A DNA stretch of 38,412 bases from Verrucomicrobiota bacterium. Lineage in GTDB: Bacteria; Verrucomicrobiota; Verrucomicrobiia; Chthoniobacterales; UBA10450. Shown here piece by piece: positions 1 to 8,690 of the stretch; positions within the stretch are counted from its first letter, which is position 1; every line of letters begins with the position of its first letter. The position numbers and the translations under genes are program-made. The stretch covers positions 1 through 38,412 of the forward strand of contig QHOV01000141.1 of NCBI GenBank assembly GCA_003218885.1, in the 5' to 3' direction. Below the pieces are notes generated by a model that had not been told where the DNA came from, ran no database searches, and saw only the letters and a program-made list of their open reading frames with translations.

Positions 1-235
1 AAATCGTCAGCGCAAGAAAAGGCAGCGATATGATTCCGAGACCGATTGCCGGCGTGAACCCGTGAAACGGAAAAAAGAATCCCGTGATAGTCGTCGCGAC
101 GGCGGTGATCAGAAACCATTTCGTCCAGCCATCCAATCGTTTGCCCGCGAGCATTCCAAACAGGACAGCGATGCCGGTGAAGATGGCGATCAGACTAATT
201 ACAGTGTGAATGATCGTGTAGATAAGGAGTATCAT
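1..235 (-). CDS. Small integral membrane protein, truncated by window edge
   Basis: Reading the minus strand from the ATG at 235 gives MILLIYTIIHTVISLIAIFTG followed by further hydrophobic stretches and a conserved-looking GKRLDGWTKWF loop and FFFPFHGFTPA segment. This is an open frame with no stop up to the left edge, so the C-terminus is missing. At least three membrane helices are visible. The composition resembles a family of small uncharacterised four-helix membrane proteins; I do not know its function. A GGAG lies 11 nt before the ATG. The start overlaps the stop of the mini-ORF 232-300 (ATGA), suggesting coupled translation downstream of the MDR oxidoreductase. The ORF track lists only a plus-strand shadow here. 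Confidence 0.72.
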   Translation of the reverse strand, partial: MILLIYTIIHTVISLIAIFTGIAVLFGMLAGKRLDGWTKWFLITAVATTITGFFFPFHGFTPAIGLGIISLPFLALTI

Positions 236-300
236 TTGTCGCCATTCTCCTTAGCTACGACTTGATGAATGCGAGGCTCGGATTGTTCTGCTTTCGTCAT
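232..300 (-). CDS. 22-residue mini-ORF coupled to the downstream membrane protein
   Basis: The minus strand has an ATG at 300 preceded by a good GGAG at 8 nt spacing. That GGAG forms the last codons of the MDR gene. The peptide is short and hydrophilic (starts MTKAEQSEPR) and its TGA overlaps the ATG of the membrane protein at 235. It may be a leader whose translation feeds the next gene, or the frameshifted N-terminus of that gene. No family is recognised. Confidence 0.35.
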   Translation of the reverse strand: MTKAEQSEPRIHQVVAKENGDK

Positions 301-305
301 GACGT

Positions 306-1247
306 TTACTCCTTCACGCGAAGGACGATTTTTCCGTACGTGTGACCGGTTTGGCTGAGCTCGTGGGCGCGTCGCGCTTCGGAGAGTGGCAGGATTCGAT
401 TAACGATCGGCTTGAGATTGCCTGAGTCGATTACTTCGGCGATTTCCGCTAGCTCCGCGCCATTTGGATGACTGGCAACGAAGGCGGCTCGGACGCCGAG
501 CGCTTTAGCTTTGTCCGCAGATGGCGGCTCGACGAGAGACAAAAGGATGCCGCCTTCCTTCAAAACTTGCCACGAACGCTCTTGAGTTTGATCGCCGATT
601 GGATCAAGCACGATGTCGATGTTGTGTGCGATATCTTCGAAGCGCTGTCTGGTGTAGTCGATCGTTTCGTCCGCGCCGAGCTCGCGCAGCACGCTGTGAT
701 TCCTTGACGAAGCGGTGGCGATGACGTGCGCGCCCTTCCACTTCGCGAGCTGCACGGCGAAGTGGCCGACACCGCCCGCAGCCGCGTGGATGAGAACACG
801 TTGCCCGGGTTCCAGTTTCGCCGTGTCGAATAACGCTTGCCATGCAGCCAGCGCCGCTAACGGAACAGCCGCAGCGTGACCGTGATGAAGCGATTTTGGT
901 TTCAGCGCCACCTCCGATTCGCGGACAGCGATATATTCAGAATATGCGCCGTCGCGTAACGGATCGGGCAGGCTATAAACTTCGTCGCCTATTTTGAAGC
1001 GTCCTACGGCCGCGGGACCCGCGCCGACTTGCTCGACGACGCCAGACAGATCCCATCCGAGGATCAGTGGAAATGTATGCGGAAAGAAGTCCTGCAGGTG
1101 ACCTTCACGAACTTTCCAATCTATCGGATTCACTCCCGCCGCGTGGACTCGGATGAGAACTTCACCGGGTTGCGGCTTCGGTCGTGGTGCCTCTTCGTAC
1201 TGCAAGACTTCGGGCCCGCCATATTGATGAATCCGAACTGCTTTCAT
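306..1247 (-). CDS. NADP-dependent zinc-free MDR oxidoreductase (quinone reductase-like)
   Basis: A 313-residue medium-chain dehydrogenase/reductase, the usual length for the quinone oxidoreductase branch. The N-terminal GroES-like domain holds the typical GVNPIDWKVREG and GWDLSG stretches (about residues 38-69). The Rossmann domain carries the nucleotide-binding AAGGVG motif at 156-161, followed by QLAKWKGAHVIAT. The cysteine/histidine zinc ligands of true alcohol dehydrogenases are absent, so it probably reduces quinones or enones in the cytoplasm using NADPH. Its stop lies 5 bp before the coupled mini-ORF and membrane protein, so these may be one transcript. The upstream hydrolase gene on the same strand is 115 bp away. 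The exact substrate cannot be told from sequence. Confidence 0.9.
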   Translation of the reverse strand: MKAVRIHQYGGPEVLQYEEAPRPKPQPGEVLIRVHAAGVNPIDWKVREGHLQDFFPHTFPLILGWDLSGVVEQVGAGPAAVGRFKIGDEVYSLPDPLRDGAYSEYIAVRESEVALKPKSLHHGHAAAVPLAALAAWQALFDTAKLEPGQRVLIHAAAGGVGHFAVQLAKWKGAHVIATASSRNHSVLRELGADETIDYTRQRFEDIAHNIDIVLDPIGDQTQERSWQVLKEGGILLSLVEPPSADKAKALGVRAAFVASHPNGAELAEIAEVIDSGNLKPIVNRILPLSEARRAHELSQTGHTYGKIVLRVKE

Positions 1248-1362
1248 TGTTTGTAATTTTGTGCTGACCGGAGCGTTGACCGCAAGCCGGAAGACCTAAT
1301 AGAACACGCGTCAGTGCGCAAAGTACTTAGGTGCCGATGCTTCGGATTTTGCGCGAACGGTC

Positions 1363-2199
1363 TTACGATTTGATGAACGCGAGCAAATCGGCGTTGATCG
1401 TGTCTGCCTGCGTGGTAGGCATGCCGTGCGGGAAACCCTTGTAGGTCTTCAGCGTCCCGTTCTTTAGTAGCTTGGCCGACAATGGACCGGAGTCGGCGTA
1501 GGGAACGATCTGATCGTCGTCGCCATGCATCACAAGGACCGGCACGGTGATTTTCTTCAGGTCTTCGGTGAAATCGGTCTGTGAAAAGGCGACGATGCCA
1601 TCGTAATGCGCCTTCGCGCCGCCCATCATGCCCTGGCGCCACCAATTCCAGATGATGGCTTCTGACGGCTTCGCACCAGGCCGGTTGAAACCATAGAATG
1701 GTCCCGCCGGGAGATCGTAATAGAACTTCGCGCGATTGGCGGCCAGCTGCGCCTGCAAATCATCGAACACTTCTTTGGGAAGGCCACCGGGATTTTTCTC
1801 CGTCTTCACCATCAGCGGCGGCACCGCGCTGAGCAGCGCGGCCTTCGCCACCCGGCCTTCGCCATGCCGTCCCAGATAATGCGCCACCTCGCCGCCGCCG
1901 GTGGAGTGACCAACATGCACAGCATTCTTGAGATCAAGATGCGCGGTCAGAGCCGCGAGATCGTCGGCATAATGATCCATGTCATGGCCGTCGCTCGTCT
2001 GGGTGGACCGGCCGTGGCCTCGTCGGTCGTGGGCTATGACGCGATAACCTTTGCCGAGGAAAAATAGCATCTGTGCGTCCCAATCATCGGCCGAAAGCGG
2101 CCAGCCATGACTGAAGACGATGGGCTGTCCTTTGCCCCAGTCTTTATAATAGATGTCGATGTTCGTTCCATTTTTCTTTCCGACAGTGACGTACGGCAT
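1363..2199 (-). CDS. Alpha/beta hydrolase, cofactor-free chloroperoxidase/esterase type
   Basis: A 278-residue alpha/beta hydrolase. The oxyanion [10 protein letters not shown] segment is at 31-40, the nucleophile elbow GHSTGG has Ser99, the acid is in HGDDDQIVP near Asp229, and the histidine is in FPHGMP near 258. This complete triad and the DRRGHGRS motif match bacterial non-heme chloroperoxidase/arylesterase proteins, which are usually esterases with perhydrolase side activity. The ORF track starts 15 codons upstream, but the ATG at 2199 has an AGGA at good spacing and begins the family-typical MPYVTV. No signal peptide is seen. It is divergent from the next gene across 183 bp. Confidence 0.92.
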   Translation of the reverse strand: MPYVTVGKKNGTNIDIYYKDWGKGQPIVFSHGWPLSADDWDAQMLFFLGKGYRVIAHDRRGHGRSTQTSDGHDMDHYADDLAALTAHLDLKNAVHVGHSTGGGEVAHYLGRHGEGRVAKAALLSAVPPLMVKTEKNPGGLPKEVFDDLQAQLAANRAKFYYDLPAGPFYGFNRPGAKPSEAIIWNWWRQGMMGGAKAHYDGIVAFSQTDFTEDLKKITVPVLVMHGDDDQIVPYADSGPLSAKLLKNGTLKTYKGFPHGMPTTQADTINADLLAFIKS

Positions 2200-2382
2200 G
2201 ATGAATTCCTTTCGATTTAGGTTGCGCTGGAAATGGCCGCCCAATGCAGATCAGCCCTGCCTGACCATCGCGCTTCCAAGGGCGCGCGTCACGTTACGTT
2301 TTCACGAACTTGTGGAGCACTGAAATAATCTCGACAAGCAGCCCCAGAGGACCGAATCGAAGGCAAGCGTTCGAGCAATCCT

Positions 2383-3303
2383 ATGAAACGAAGCGTTTAT
2401 CTTTTTTTAGATCGCGCGGCGATCTGGCTGGTCTGCACATTGAGTTTGTTCGCCAATTCGAGTTACGCAGCTCCAGCGGAAATTGTATCGCGGATGGGAA
2501 ACGTCGATGGCGTGCAGATTCATTATCTTACCGCTGGTCACGGTCCGCCGGTTCTGCTTTTTCACGGCTACGCTGAAACATCGCGGATGTGGCGGCCGAT
2601 CATCCCGTTGCTTGCGGAGAAGTTTACCGTGATCGCGCCGGATTTGCCCGGCATCGGCGAGTCTTCGATTCCTGCCGACAAGATCGACATGATCAGTTCG
2701 GCGAGACAAATCCATGATCTCGTTCGCTCACTCAAAATCGACAAGGCGCGCGTCGTGGGTCACGACATTGGCCTGATGGTCGCCTACGCTTACGCGACGC
2801 AATTTCCGGCGGAAACCGAGAAGCTCGTTGTCATGGACGCGTTTCTTCCCGGTGTCGAAGGATGGGAACCGATCTACAACAGTCCAAATGTTTGGCATTT
2901 TCGGTTCAACGGCGAATACCCCGAAAAATTGGTAAAAGGACGGGAGCGCACTTATTTCGAATATTTCTGGAACGTTTTCGCGGCCGATAAGGCGCATTCG
3001 ATTCCGGAAGCGGATCGAAAAGCGTACACCGAAGCGTATGCCAAGCCGGGACGGATGCGCGCAGGCTGGGCCTATTTCGCGTCGTGGCCGCAACTCGCGA
3101 AAGATTTCGCTCAGCTTTCGCAAACGAAATTAACTATCCCGGTGCTGTCGATTGGCGGCGACAGGTCGCTTGGGAACGAGCTTGCTGCTCAAATGAAGCT
3201 CGTCGCAACGGATGTTACAGTCGTCGTGCTAAAGGATACCGGCCATTGGGTGCTCGAGGAAAAGCCAAAGGAAACAACCGACGCGCTCGTGAAATTTCTC
3301 TGA
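2383..3303 (+). CDS. Exported alpha/beta hydrolase, epoxide hydrolase/dehalogenase-like
   Basis: A 306-residue protein with an N-terminal signal sequence: a basic start, a hydrophobic core to about residue 24, and a likely cleavage near SSYA/A. The mature part is an alpha/beta hydrolase with HGYAET at 61-66, DLPGIGES at 87-94 and the elbow GHDIG, so the nucleophile is Asp128. That aspartate is the signature of epoxide hydrolases and haloalkane/fluoroacetate dehalogenases. The catalytic histidine is in DTGHWVLEEKP near the C-terminus. Export to the periplasm is uncommon for the dehalogenase branch, so an epoxide hydrolase-like role is somewhat more likely. The start lacks an obvious Shine-Dalgarno sequence. 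Confidence 0.87.
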   Translation: MKRSVYLFLDRAAIWLVCTLSLFANSSYAAPAEIVSRMGNVDGVQIHYLTAGHGPPVLLFHGYAETSRMWRPIIPLLAEKFTVIAPDLPGIGESSIPADKIDMISSARQIHDLVRSLKIDKARVVGHDIGLMVAYAYATQFPAETEKLVVMDAFLPGVEGWEPIYNSPNVWHFRFNGEYPEKLVKGRERTYFEYFWNVFAADKAHSIPEADRKAYTEAYAKPGRMRAGWAYFASWPQLAKDFAQLSQTKLTIPVLSIGGDRSLGNELAAQMKLVATDVTVVVLKDTGHWVLEEKPKETTDALVKFL

Positions 3304-3388
3304 AACTTTCGAGTCACCCACGCCAAAAGCTTCGGCGCACTTACTGGTTTCTGGACGCCCGATCTAATTCCGGCGAGGCTCGTTCGCG

Positions 3389-4978
3389 ATGGCAATCGTA
3401 GTAGGCAAGACCGAATTGATCCTGATTTGTCTGGTCGCCGTCGCTTTGCTGGCGCTCGTTGCTCGAAAAATTAGGGTCCCGTATCCGATCCTACTCACCT
3501 GCGGTGGCGTGCTCCTCGCTCTGGTTCCCGGTCTTCCCGCGATTCAGCTCGAGCCTCAGCTCGTCTTTAATTTGTTTCTTCCGCCTCTGCTCTATCCCGC
3601 GGCCGTGTTCACGTCCTGGCGAGATTTCCGGATGAACCTTCGGCCAATTCTGACTCTGGCAATCGTGTTGGTCCTGTTAACGATGACGGCGACTGCTTTT
3701 GTGTTCCATGGCTTGACGGGATTGCCTTTGGCGGTTGCGTTTGTGTTCGGCGCCATCATCTCACCACCGGATGCGGTGGCAGCACTGTCGGTGACGCAGG
3801 GTTTGCGTGTGCCGCGCAGGATTATTGTGATCCTGGAAGGGGAGAGCCTGGTAAACGACGCCACTGCTTTCATTTCCTTTCGTTTCGCTGTGGCTGCTGT
3901 TATGACCGGTGCCTTTTCGCTAGGCCAGGCAAGCTTGCAATTTCTTTTCGTGGCGACTGGCGGTGTGTGCGTTGGCCTTGCAGTCGGCTGGCTCGCGACG
4001 CAGGTGCAGAAGCGTTTGGATGATCCGCCTGTTCAAACGATGTTCTCGCTGCTCACGCCCTATCTCGCTTATTTCAGCGGCGAAGCGATCCACGTCTCCG
4101 GGATTTTGGCGGTCGTGATCGCCGGCATTTATTACGGCTGGCGAGCTCCTCGTATTTTGAGCGCGCGCATGAGACTGCAAGCGCTGCCGGTTTGGGAAAT
4201 GGTCGTGTTCATTCTTAACGGAGTGCTTTTCATGCTCATCGGGCTGCAATTGCCGCAGGTCGTCCATTCGCTTGCACCAGGTTCGGCGACTCAGGTCGCG
4301 AAACTCGCGCTATTGGTCGTTTTAGTAATGGTGCTGGTTCGTTTTGCTTGGATATTTGGGACAAGTTATTTGCCGCGGCTTGTAGGCGGCAAGTCCCATC
4401 GTAAAAGTCGCATCCCCTGGCAGCAGACAGCGTTAATCGCATGGACCGGAATGCGCGGCGCCGATTCACTCGCAGGCGCGCTGGCGATCCCGTTCGTGTT
4501 GCCCAATGGCCAGGCATTTCCCGGACGCGACCTGATACTTTTGCTGACGTTCTGCGTGATTTTTGCAACGCTTGTTCTACAAGGACTCACTCTTGCACCG
4601 CTGGTTCGCTGGTTGGGAGTCGTGGACGATCACGTCACTGAAAAAGAAGAGAGACTCGCTCGTTTGAAAGCGAACGAAGCAGCCCTGGAGCGGCTCGAAG
4701 AGCTGGAGACGTCCAGTCGGGCCAGACGTCAGACTGTCGAACGTCTCCGTTCAGAATACGACGATCGTATTCGACAACTACAAATTGAAGATCCAGACGG
4801 AGAAAGCGTCAGCCGATTGTACTCACCTGACTTTGAAGAATTAGCCCGCGAGATGTTGCAAACAGAACGCGATACTGTCATCGCACTCCGCAACGAAGAG
4901 GCGATCAACGATCAGGCATTGCGCCGGATCCAACGCGACATTGATCTGGCCGAAGCGCGGCTTCGTCGGCCAGCTTAA
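3389..4978 (+). CDS. CPA1-family Na+/H+ antiporter with cytoplasmic coiled-coil tail
   Basis: A 529-residue protein with about 12 hydrophobic segments up to residue 410, then a charged helical tail (415-529) rich in Glu/Arg and probably coiled coil. The membrane part contains FGAIISPPDAVAA and GESLVNDATAF, the hallmark ion-site motifs of the NhaP/CPA1 sodium-proton exchangers, and a GMRGADSLAGALA segment also typical of the family. It should expel Na+ (or K+) in exchange for protons at the inner membrane, for pH and salt homeostasis. It follows the exported hydrolase by 85 bp. Length and tail match the bacterial Na+/H+ antiporter family. Ion preference is not visible. Confidence 0.93.
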   Translation: MAIVVGKTELILICLVAVALLALVARKIRVPYPILLTCGGVLLALVPGLPAIQLEPQLVFNLFLPPLLYPAAVFTSWRDFRMNLRPILTLAIVLVLLTMTATAFVFHGLTGLPLAVAFVFGAIISPPDAVAALSVTQGLRVPRRIIVILEGESLVNDATAFISFRFAVAAVMTGAFSLGQASLQFLFVATGGVCVGLAVGWLATQVQKRLDDPPVQTMFSLLTPYLAYFSGEAIHVSGILAVVIAGIYYGWRAPRILSARMRLQALPVWEMVVFILNGVLFMLIGLQLPQVVHSLAPGSATQVAKLALLVVLVMVLVRFAWIFGTSYLPRLVGGKSHRKSRIPWQQTALIAWTGMRGADSLAGALAIPFVLPNGQAFPGRDLILLLTFCVIFATLVLQGLTLAPLVRWLGVVDDHVTEKEERLARLKANEAALERLEELETSSRARRQTVERLRSEYDDRIRQLQIEDPDGESVSRLYSPDFEELAREMLQTERDTVIALRNEEAINDQALRRIQRDIDLAEARLRRPA

Positions 4979-4979
4979 A

Positions 4980-5145
4980 ATTGGCGGCGCGGATCGCACT
5001 CTGTATCGAAAAGAACTGCTCAGTTTCGCGGCGGTTGCGACGTGATGGACGCCACCGTCGAAGATCGGTGACAGTTTTCAACCTGATTGCGCCGGACGAA
5101 CAAAGCCCGCTCGATGAAGTCCTCGGTGTGCGGATCACCGCTTGA
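4980..5145 (+). pseudogene. Possible decayed gene fragment, family unknown
   Basis: Between the antiporter and the convergent flavoprotein, protein-like text appears in successive plus-strand frames: DRTLYRKELLSFAAVAT, then DVMDATVED, then VTVFNLIAPDEQSPLDEVLG ending RITA and a stop at 5143-5145. This is what a gene 3' end with two frameshifts would look like. I do not recognise the family, there is no start codon, and the frame switching could be chance. Confidence 0.3.
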
Positions 5146-5151
5146 CCGCGC

Positions 5152-6852
5152 TTAGTTAAAAGTACCGAGGGCGTCGTGCACGCCGGCGATGGACATACCG
5201 CCTTCGCCCACGGCAGCGGCGCAACGTTTCACCGATCCAGAGCGCACGTCGCCGGCGGCGAAAATTCCGGGGAGACTGGTTTCGAGTGGGCCGGGTTGGT
5301 GTTTGTTCGTCTTCCATGCCGGGGCGCCGGCGACGTTGATCCCCGTTTTGATGAATCCTTTGGCGTCGCGTTCGATTTCTGGTGGTAACCAGTCGGTGCA
5401 AGGTCTGGCGCCAATCATGGAAAAAACGGCCGGTGTTCGAACGGCTCGGCGTTCGCCAGTCTTCGTATTTTCCAGTTCGATTTGTTCGAGCTTTTTTTCG
5501 CCGGACATTTTGCGGATTTCGGTGTTGCAGAGAATCTCGATGTTCGCGCACCCTTCGACCCGACGCGAAAGGTAGCTCGACATTTTGCTCTCGATGTTTT
5601 TTCCCCTAACGACTAATAACACTTTGGCCGCGCCCTCGGAAAGAAACATCGCCGCCTGGCCGGCTGAGTTACCGCTGCCGGCGACAACAACAGTTTCGTT
5701 GCGACAAAGCTGACCTTCCAGGGCGGTGGCAGCGTAATAAACGCCGACACCTTCGAATTGTTCGCGGCCCTCGGCATCGAGCCGACGATAATTCGCGCCA
5801 GTCGCAATCAGAAGAGCTTTTGCGCGAAGCACGGCAGAGCAACCTTCCGTCTCGAGACACACGCGATATTCGTCATCGGGGTTGTATTGCAGCGAAAGGG
5901 CCTCGGCTGGTGTGGAAAATTTCGCGCCGAATCGGTAGGCCTGAAGCTGCGCGAGCCAGGTTAATTCGCTACCACCAATGCCGGTCGGGAATCCAAAGAA
6001 GTTTTCAATGAGTGAAGAGGAACCGGCTTGTCCGCCCGGAGCATAACTTTCCAAAACGACCGTCTTCAATCCCTCCGAGGCGGCATACACCGCTGCGGCT
6101 AGGCCTGCCGGTCCGGCACCAACAATGGTCAGGTCGGACAGAATTTCGGTTTCATTTTCGTCCGCGAGTGATCGCAGCAAGCCGGCTTCCCGTGCGACTT
6201 CGCGCAACGACGGCTTGCGCAGTCGACCACCGGCCGGAGTGATCAGGACCGGCAAATCGCGACTCGTTAGGTGAAAACGTTTGCCCAGCGTCTGTCCCTG
6301 TTCGCTCTCAAATTCCACGAGCCGGTGCGGGATGCGATTCTTGTCGAGGAAATCATCGAGCTGATGTCCATCGCGCGCATCGCGGCTGGCCAGAACACGC
6401 ATTCCCGCGAATTCGCGATCGCGGCGAAGCCTTCGGCGTCGCATGATCAATGCATCGACGATTGTCTTGCTCACGGCGGGAATCTCCGCGAGCGCGCGCC
6501 GGAGTTCGGCCGCCGGAATGTGGAGAATCTCGGCCTCGTCCGATGTGACTCTCGAGGAACCGAGGATTGATGTGCCCTGAAGCATCGATACGTCCCCGAT
6601 GAAATCGCGCTCGTGCGCGGTAGCGAGGTTATATTCGGTGCCATCGCGCGTCTCGAAGGCCTCGAATTCACCGCGCAAAACAATCGCTAATCCGAGATCG
6701 CGCTGCCCGGCTTTAAAAAGCATGTCGCCGCGTTTCATCACCCGGCGCTCGCCCAAAGGTTCAAGGAGCGATAGCTGGTGATCGTTCAGTTTCGGAAACG
6801 CGATGCTTTCGGTATCGCGATAAAATTGTTCGTCCTTTTCTTCGTCAGTCAT
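5152..6852 (-). CDS. Cyclic-nucleotide-binding-domain thioredoxin-reductase-like flavoprotein without CxxC
   Basis: A 566-residue three-part protein. Residues 1-135 form a CRP-like cyclic-nucleotide-binding fold (RGDMLFKAGQ, IVLRGEFEAF, FIGDVSMLQG) without a DNA-binding helix. Residues about 150-225 resemble a thioredoxin/glutaredoxin-like module. From 240 on it is a thioredoxin-reductase-type flavoprotein with the FAD motif GAGPAG (245-250), APGGQAGSSSLIENF, the NADPH motif GSGNSAGQA (392-400) and the C-terminal GIFAAGDVRSG FAD contact. The place where thioredoxin reductase has CxxC reads YYAATALEG (372-380), so the redox disulphide is missing. This matches a known family annotated as CNB-domain thioredoxin reductases. 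It may reduce a ferredoxin-like or other acceptor. I chose the ATG at 6852 because the longer ORF runs into a repeat. Confidence 0.9.
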   Translation of the reverse strand: MTDEEKDEQFYRDTESIAFPKLNDHQLSLLEPLGERRVMKRGDMLFKAGQRDLGLAIVLRGEFEAFETRDGTEYNLATAHERDFIGDVSMLQGTSILGSSRVTSDEAEILHIPAAELRRALAEIPAVSKTIVDALIMRRRRLRRDREFAGMRVLASRDARDGHQLDDFLDKNRIPHRLVEFESEQGQTLGKRFHLTSRDLPVLITPAGGRLRKPSLREVAREAGLLRSLADENETEILSDLTIVGAGPAGLAAAVYAASEGLKTVVLESYAPGGQAGSSSLIENFFGFPTGIGGSELTWLAQLQAYRFGAKFSTPAEALSLQYNPDDEYRVCLETEGCSAVLRAKALLIATGANYRRLDAEGREQFEGVGVYYAATALEGQLCRNETVVVAGSGNSAGQAAMFLSEGAAKVLLVVRGKNIESKMSSYLSRRVEGCANIEILCNTEIRKMSGEKKLEQIELENTKTGERRAVRTPAVFSMIGARPCTDWLPPEIERDAKGFIKTGINVAGAPAWKTNKHQPGPLETSLPGIFAAGDVRSGSVKRCAAAVGEGGMSIAGVHDALGTFN

Positions 6853-6918
6853 GAAATCGGAAGCTCGTGGTGCTCGGAACGAATTCCGAAGCGCGCAGCC
6901 CGGATTTTTCCGAGCAGC

Positions 6919-6999
6919 CTGTAGCAACGGCCCTGTGGGCCGTCTTCGCAGTGCCAGGAGCAGCACAAAGATGGACCGGGCACAGCCCGTTGGCTACAG
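6919..6999. repeat. Intergenic cruciform element with CTGTAGC...GCTACAG outer arms
   Basis: The gap between the flavoprotein and dps holds an 81-bp structured element. Outer arms CTGTAGC-AACGG and CCGTTG-GCTACAG pair with one bulge. Inside are two small palindromes (GGCCCTGTGGGCC and CGGGCACAGCCCG). The architecture is like the elements at 24643-24698 and 27323-27377, though the sequence differs. Confidence 0.6.
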
Positions 7000-7018
7000 A
7001 ATCTATGAAATCGCTTGG

Positions 7019-7555
7019 TCAATTCGCCCGGCGCGTTGTCTCGAAAAGGAACCAAGCTCGTCGCTCTGTTTCATCGATCCAAACTTCGATCAGACTCGTC
7101 GTGGCGACGTCGCGGTGTTCCTCACACACGTTGTGGGCCTCGCGCAGGCGCGCAACCAGGGTTTTGTTGTCCTCTGCTAATTCGGCGAGCATGTCCAATG
7201 GCTCAACGTACTCGGCATCGTTATCGAGCACGCGCTGAGTACGCGCGATCTGGCCGATCGATCTCAGCGTGATTCCGCCAAGCTTTCGGACGCGCTCAGC
7301 GATTGGATCTGTCATCGCAAAAAGCTGGTCGGCCTGCTCGTCGAGGAGCAAATGGTAATCGCGGAAATGCGGCCCGCTCATGTGCCAGTGGAAATTTTTC
7401 GTCTTCACGTAGAGCGCGAACACATCGGCGAGAATGGCATTCATCGTGCCGCTTATGTCTTTGGTGGCCGCAACCGACAGATCAGTTCGCGTCGCGAGTG
7501 GTGCGTCGCGTCTCTGCGTGAGCTCCAATCTTTTCTTCGAATTAGGTTTGTTCAT
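7019..7555 (-). CDS. dps: Dps-family ferritin, DNA protection under starvation
   Basis: A 178-residue Dps/miniferritin. Alignment by eye with the E. coli Dps ferroxidase site is exact in spacing: His56 (NFHWHM), His68 (DYHLLL), Asp72, Asp83 and Glu87. Dps dodecamers oxidise Fe(II) with peroxide between subunits and store iron, protecting DNA from Fenton damage in the cytoplasm. The N-terminal 25 residues are basic (KKRLELTQRR), which in this family can aid DNA binding. Neighbours with redox and stress themes (flavoprotein upstream on the map, OsmC nearby) fit an oxidative stress role. No strong ribosome binding site is seen. The next gene downstream is 166 bp away across a structured repeat. 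Confidence 0.95.
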   Translation of the reverse strand: MNKPNSKKRLELTQRRDAPLATRTDLSVAATKDISGTMNAILADVFALYVKTKNFHWHMSGPHFRDYHLLLDEQADQLFAMTDPIAERVRKLGGITLRSIGQIARTQRVLDNDAEYVEPLDMLAELAEDNKTLVARLREAHNVCEEHRDVATTSLIEVWIDETERRAWFLFETTRRAN

Positions 7556-7610
7556 TGTTGTAGCTCTATTGTTGTCTGATCATTCTTGAGTTCAGGCGTT
7601 GGTTTGCGTG

Positions 7611-8648
7611 TTAGTAACTCGCGCCTTGTGGCAACCCCATTGTCGCGGCCGTGTCCGTGTCGAGGTAACCAGTCATGCGCAAGCCGTGGCTGCGTTGATA
7701 ACTCCTGAGCGCCTGGTGCATTTCAGGGCCGAGCGCTCCGTTGCTTTCGCCGTGATAATAGCCTTCTCGCGCGAGTCGCTCCTGTGCTGCGACAACCGTC
7801 GAGTAGTTTGAGTAAGACTGATCGCTGTAGCCGTTCGGATCGTAGTACGCGTCGGTTTGGTAAACACTGGAGTCGTAGTAATCCTGAGATTGATCGGGAT
7901 AGCCGGTTTGATCGTAATACATCTGGCTTTGGTAATAGCCGGAATCGTAGTAGCCCGGTTGAGAATCGTAGGAATTGAGAGAGTCGTAGCCGTAGTACGG
8001 GGAGCCGTAGGCGTAGTAATCTGGGTAGTACCCCCAATATGGCCACCACGGATCGAATCCGATATTGAAGATCACCCACGATCCGTTGATGAAGCAGCAC
8101 CGGTGGCCATTCCACCAATGGTCGCTATGATGGTCCCAATCGCGATGCCAATCTCCGGAACGCTGCGCGAACACCTGTTTTTGCCAGTCACCACGAAGAT
8201 GATTGTTGCCACTCCGGAAGTGACTTCCGGTATTTCGCTGGTTCCACACGCTTGTGACAGCTGGATTTCTGTAATTCGCAAACCGCTGGAAACGTTTACT
8301 TTGATTAGGTTGTCTGATCGTTGCCGCAGTGAATGGACCCGAGCGGGTAAACGTTACCCGATTTGGAGAAATCGAAGGCTGGCGAAACCCAGTCGGCCGG
8401 TACGAACGCATTCCAAATGACGAATAGCGGCGGCCCGGATAAATCATCCTGCCGCCGAAGCTGCGCGTCGGCATGGAGTGCATCGATGAAAAGCCGCCGG
8501 CACGCGCCGGAGCGTGAGCAGCCGGAGCGGCGTGCGGAACTGCACCACCGCGAAAACCTCCGCCACCGCCGTGGTAGGCTCCTGGATTTGCTTGAGCAAT
8601 CATCGCCGCACTCGCCAGAACTGCGCCGCATAAAAATTCCGTCTTCAT
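7611..8648 (-). CDS. Secreted Gly/Tyr-rich protein with C-terminal peptidoglycan-binding domain
   Basis: A 345-residue exported protein. The signal peptide (MKTEFLCGAVLASAAMIAQA) is followed by a glycine/histidine-rich stretch (YHGGGGGFRGG), a basic Arg/Ser region, a Trp/His-rich middle (WHRDWDHHSDHWWNG) and a strikingly Tyr/Asp/Ser/Gln-rich segment with repeated YYDS-, YYDQ- and YYDP-like units (about residues 205-280). The last 65 residues form a PG_binding_1 fold (AAQERLAREGYYHGESNGAL...LRSYQRSHGL). It probably sits in the periplasm or envelope, anchored to peptidoglycan. The function of the repeat region is unknown. A clear AAAGGA lies before the ATG. A second, smaller protein with the same C-terminal domain is encoded at 10293-10634. 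Confidence 0.85.
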   Translation of the reverse strand: MKTEFLCGAVLASAAMIAQANPGAYHGGGGGFRGGAVPHAAPAAHAPARAGGFSSMHSMPTRSFGGRMIYPGRRYSSFGMRSYRPTGFRQPSISPNRVTFTRSGPFTAATIRQPNQSKRFQRFANYRNPAVTSVWNQRNTGSHFRSGNNHLRGDWQKQVFAQRSGDWHRDWDHHSDHWWNGHRCCFINGSWVIFNIGFDPWWPYWGYYPDYYAYGSPYYGYDSLNSYDSQPGYYDSGYYQSQMYYDQTGYPDQSQDYYDSSVYQTDAYYDPNGYSDQSYSNYSTVVAAQERLAREGYYHGESNGALGPEMHQALRSYQRSHGLRMTGYLDTDTAATMGLPQGASY

Positions 8649-8690
8649 GATTTCAGCGTCCTTTCGTTTTGCTGGATCTTGCTATCCATA

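Noticed and set aside
7857-8420. 187-aa plus-strand hydrophobic ORF
   Set aside because: It is the complement of the Tyr-rich repeat region, which explains the valine/isoleucine run.
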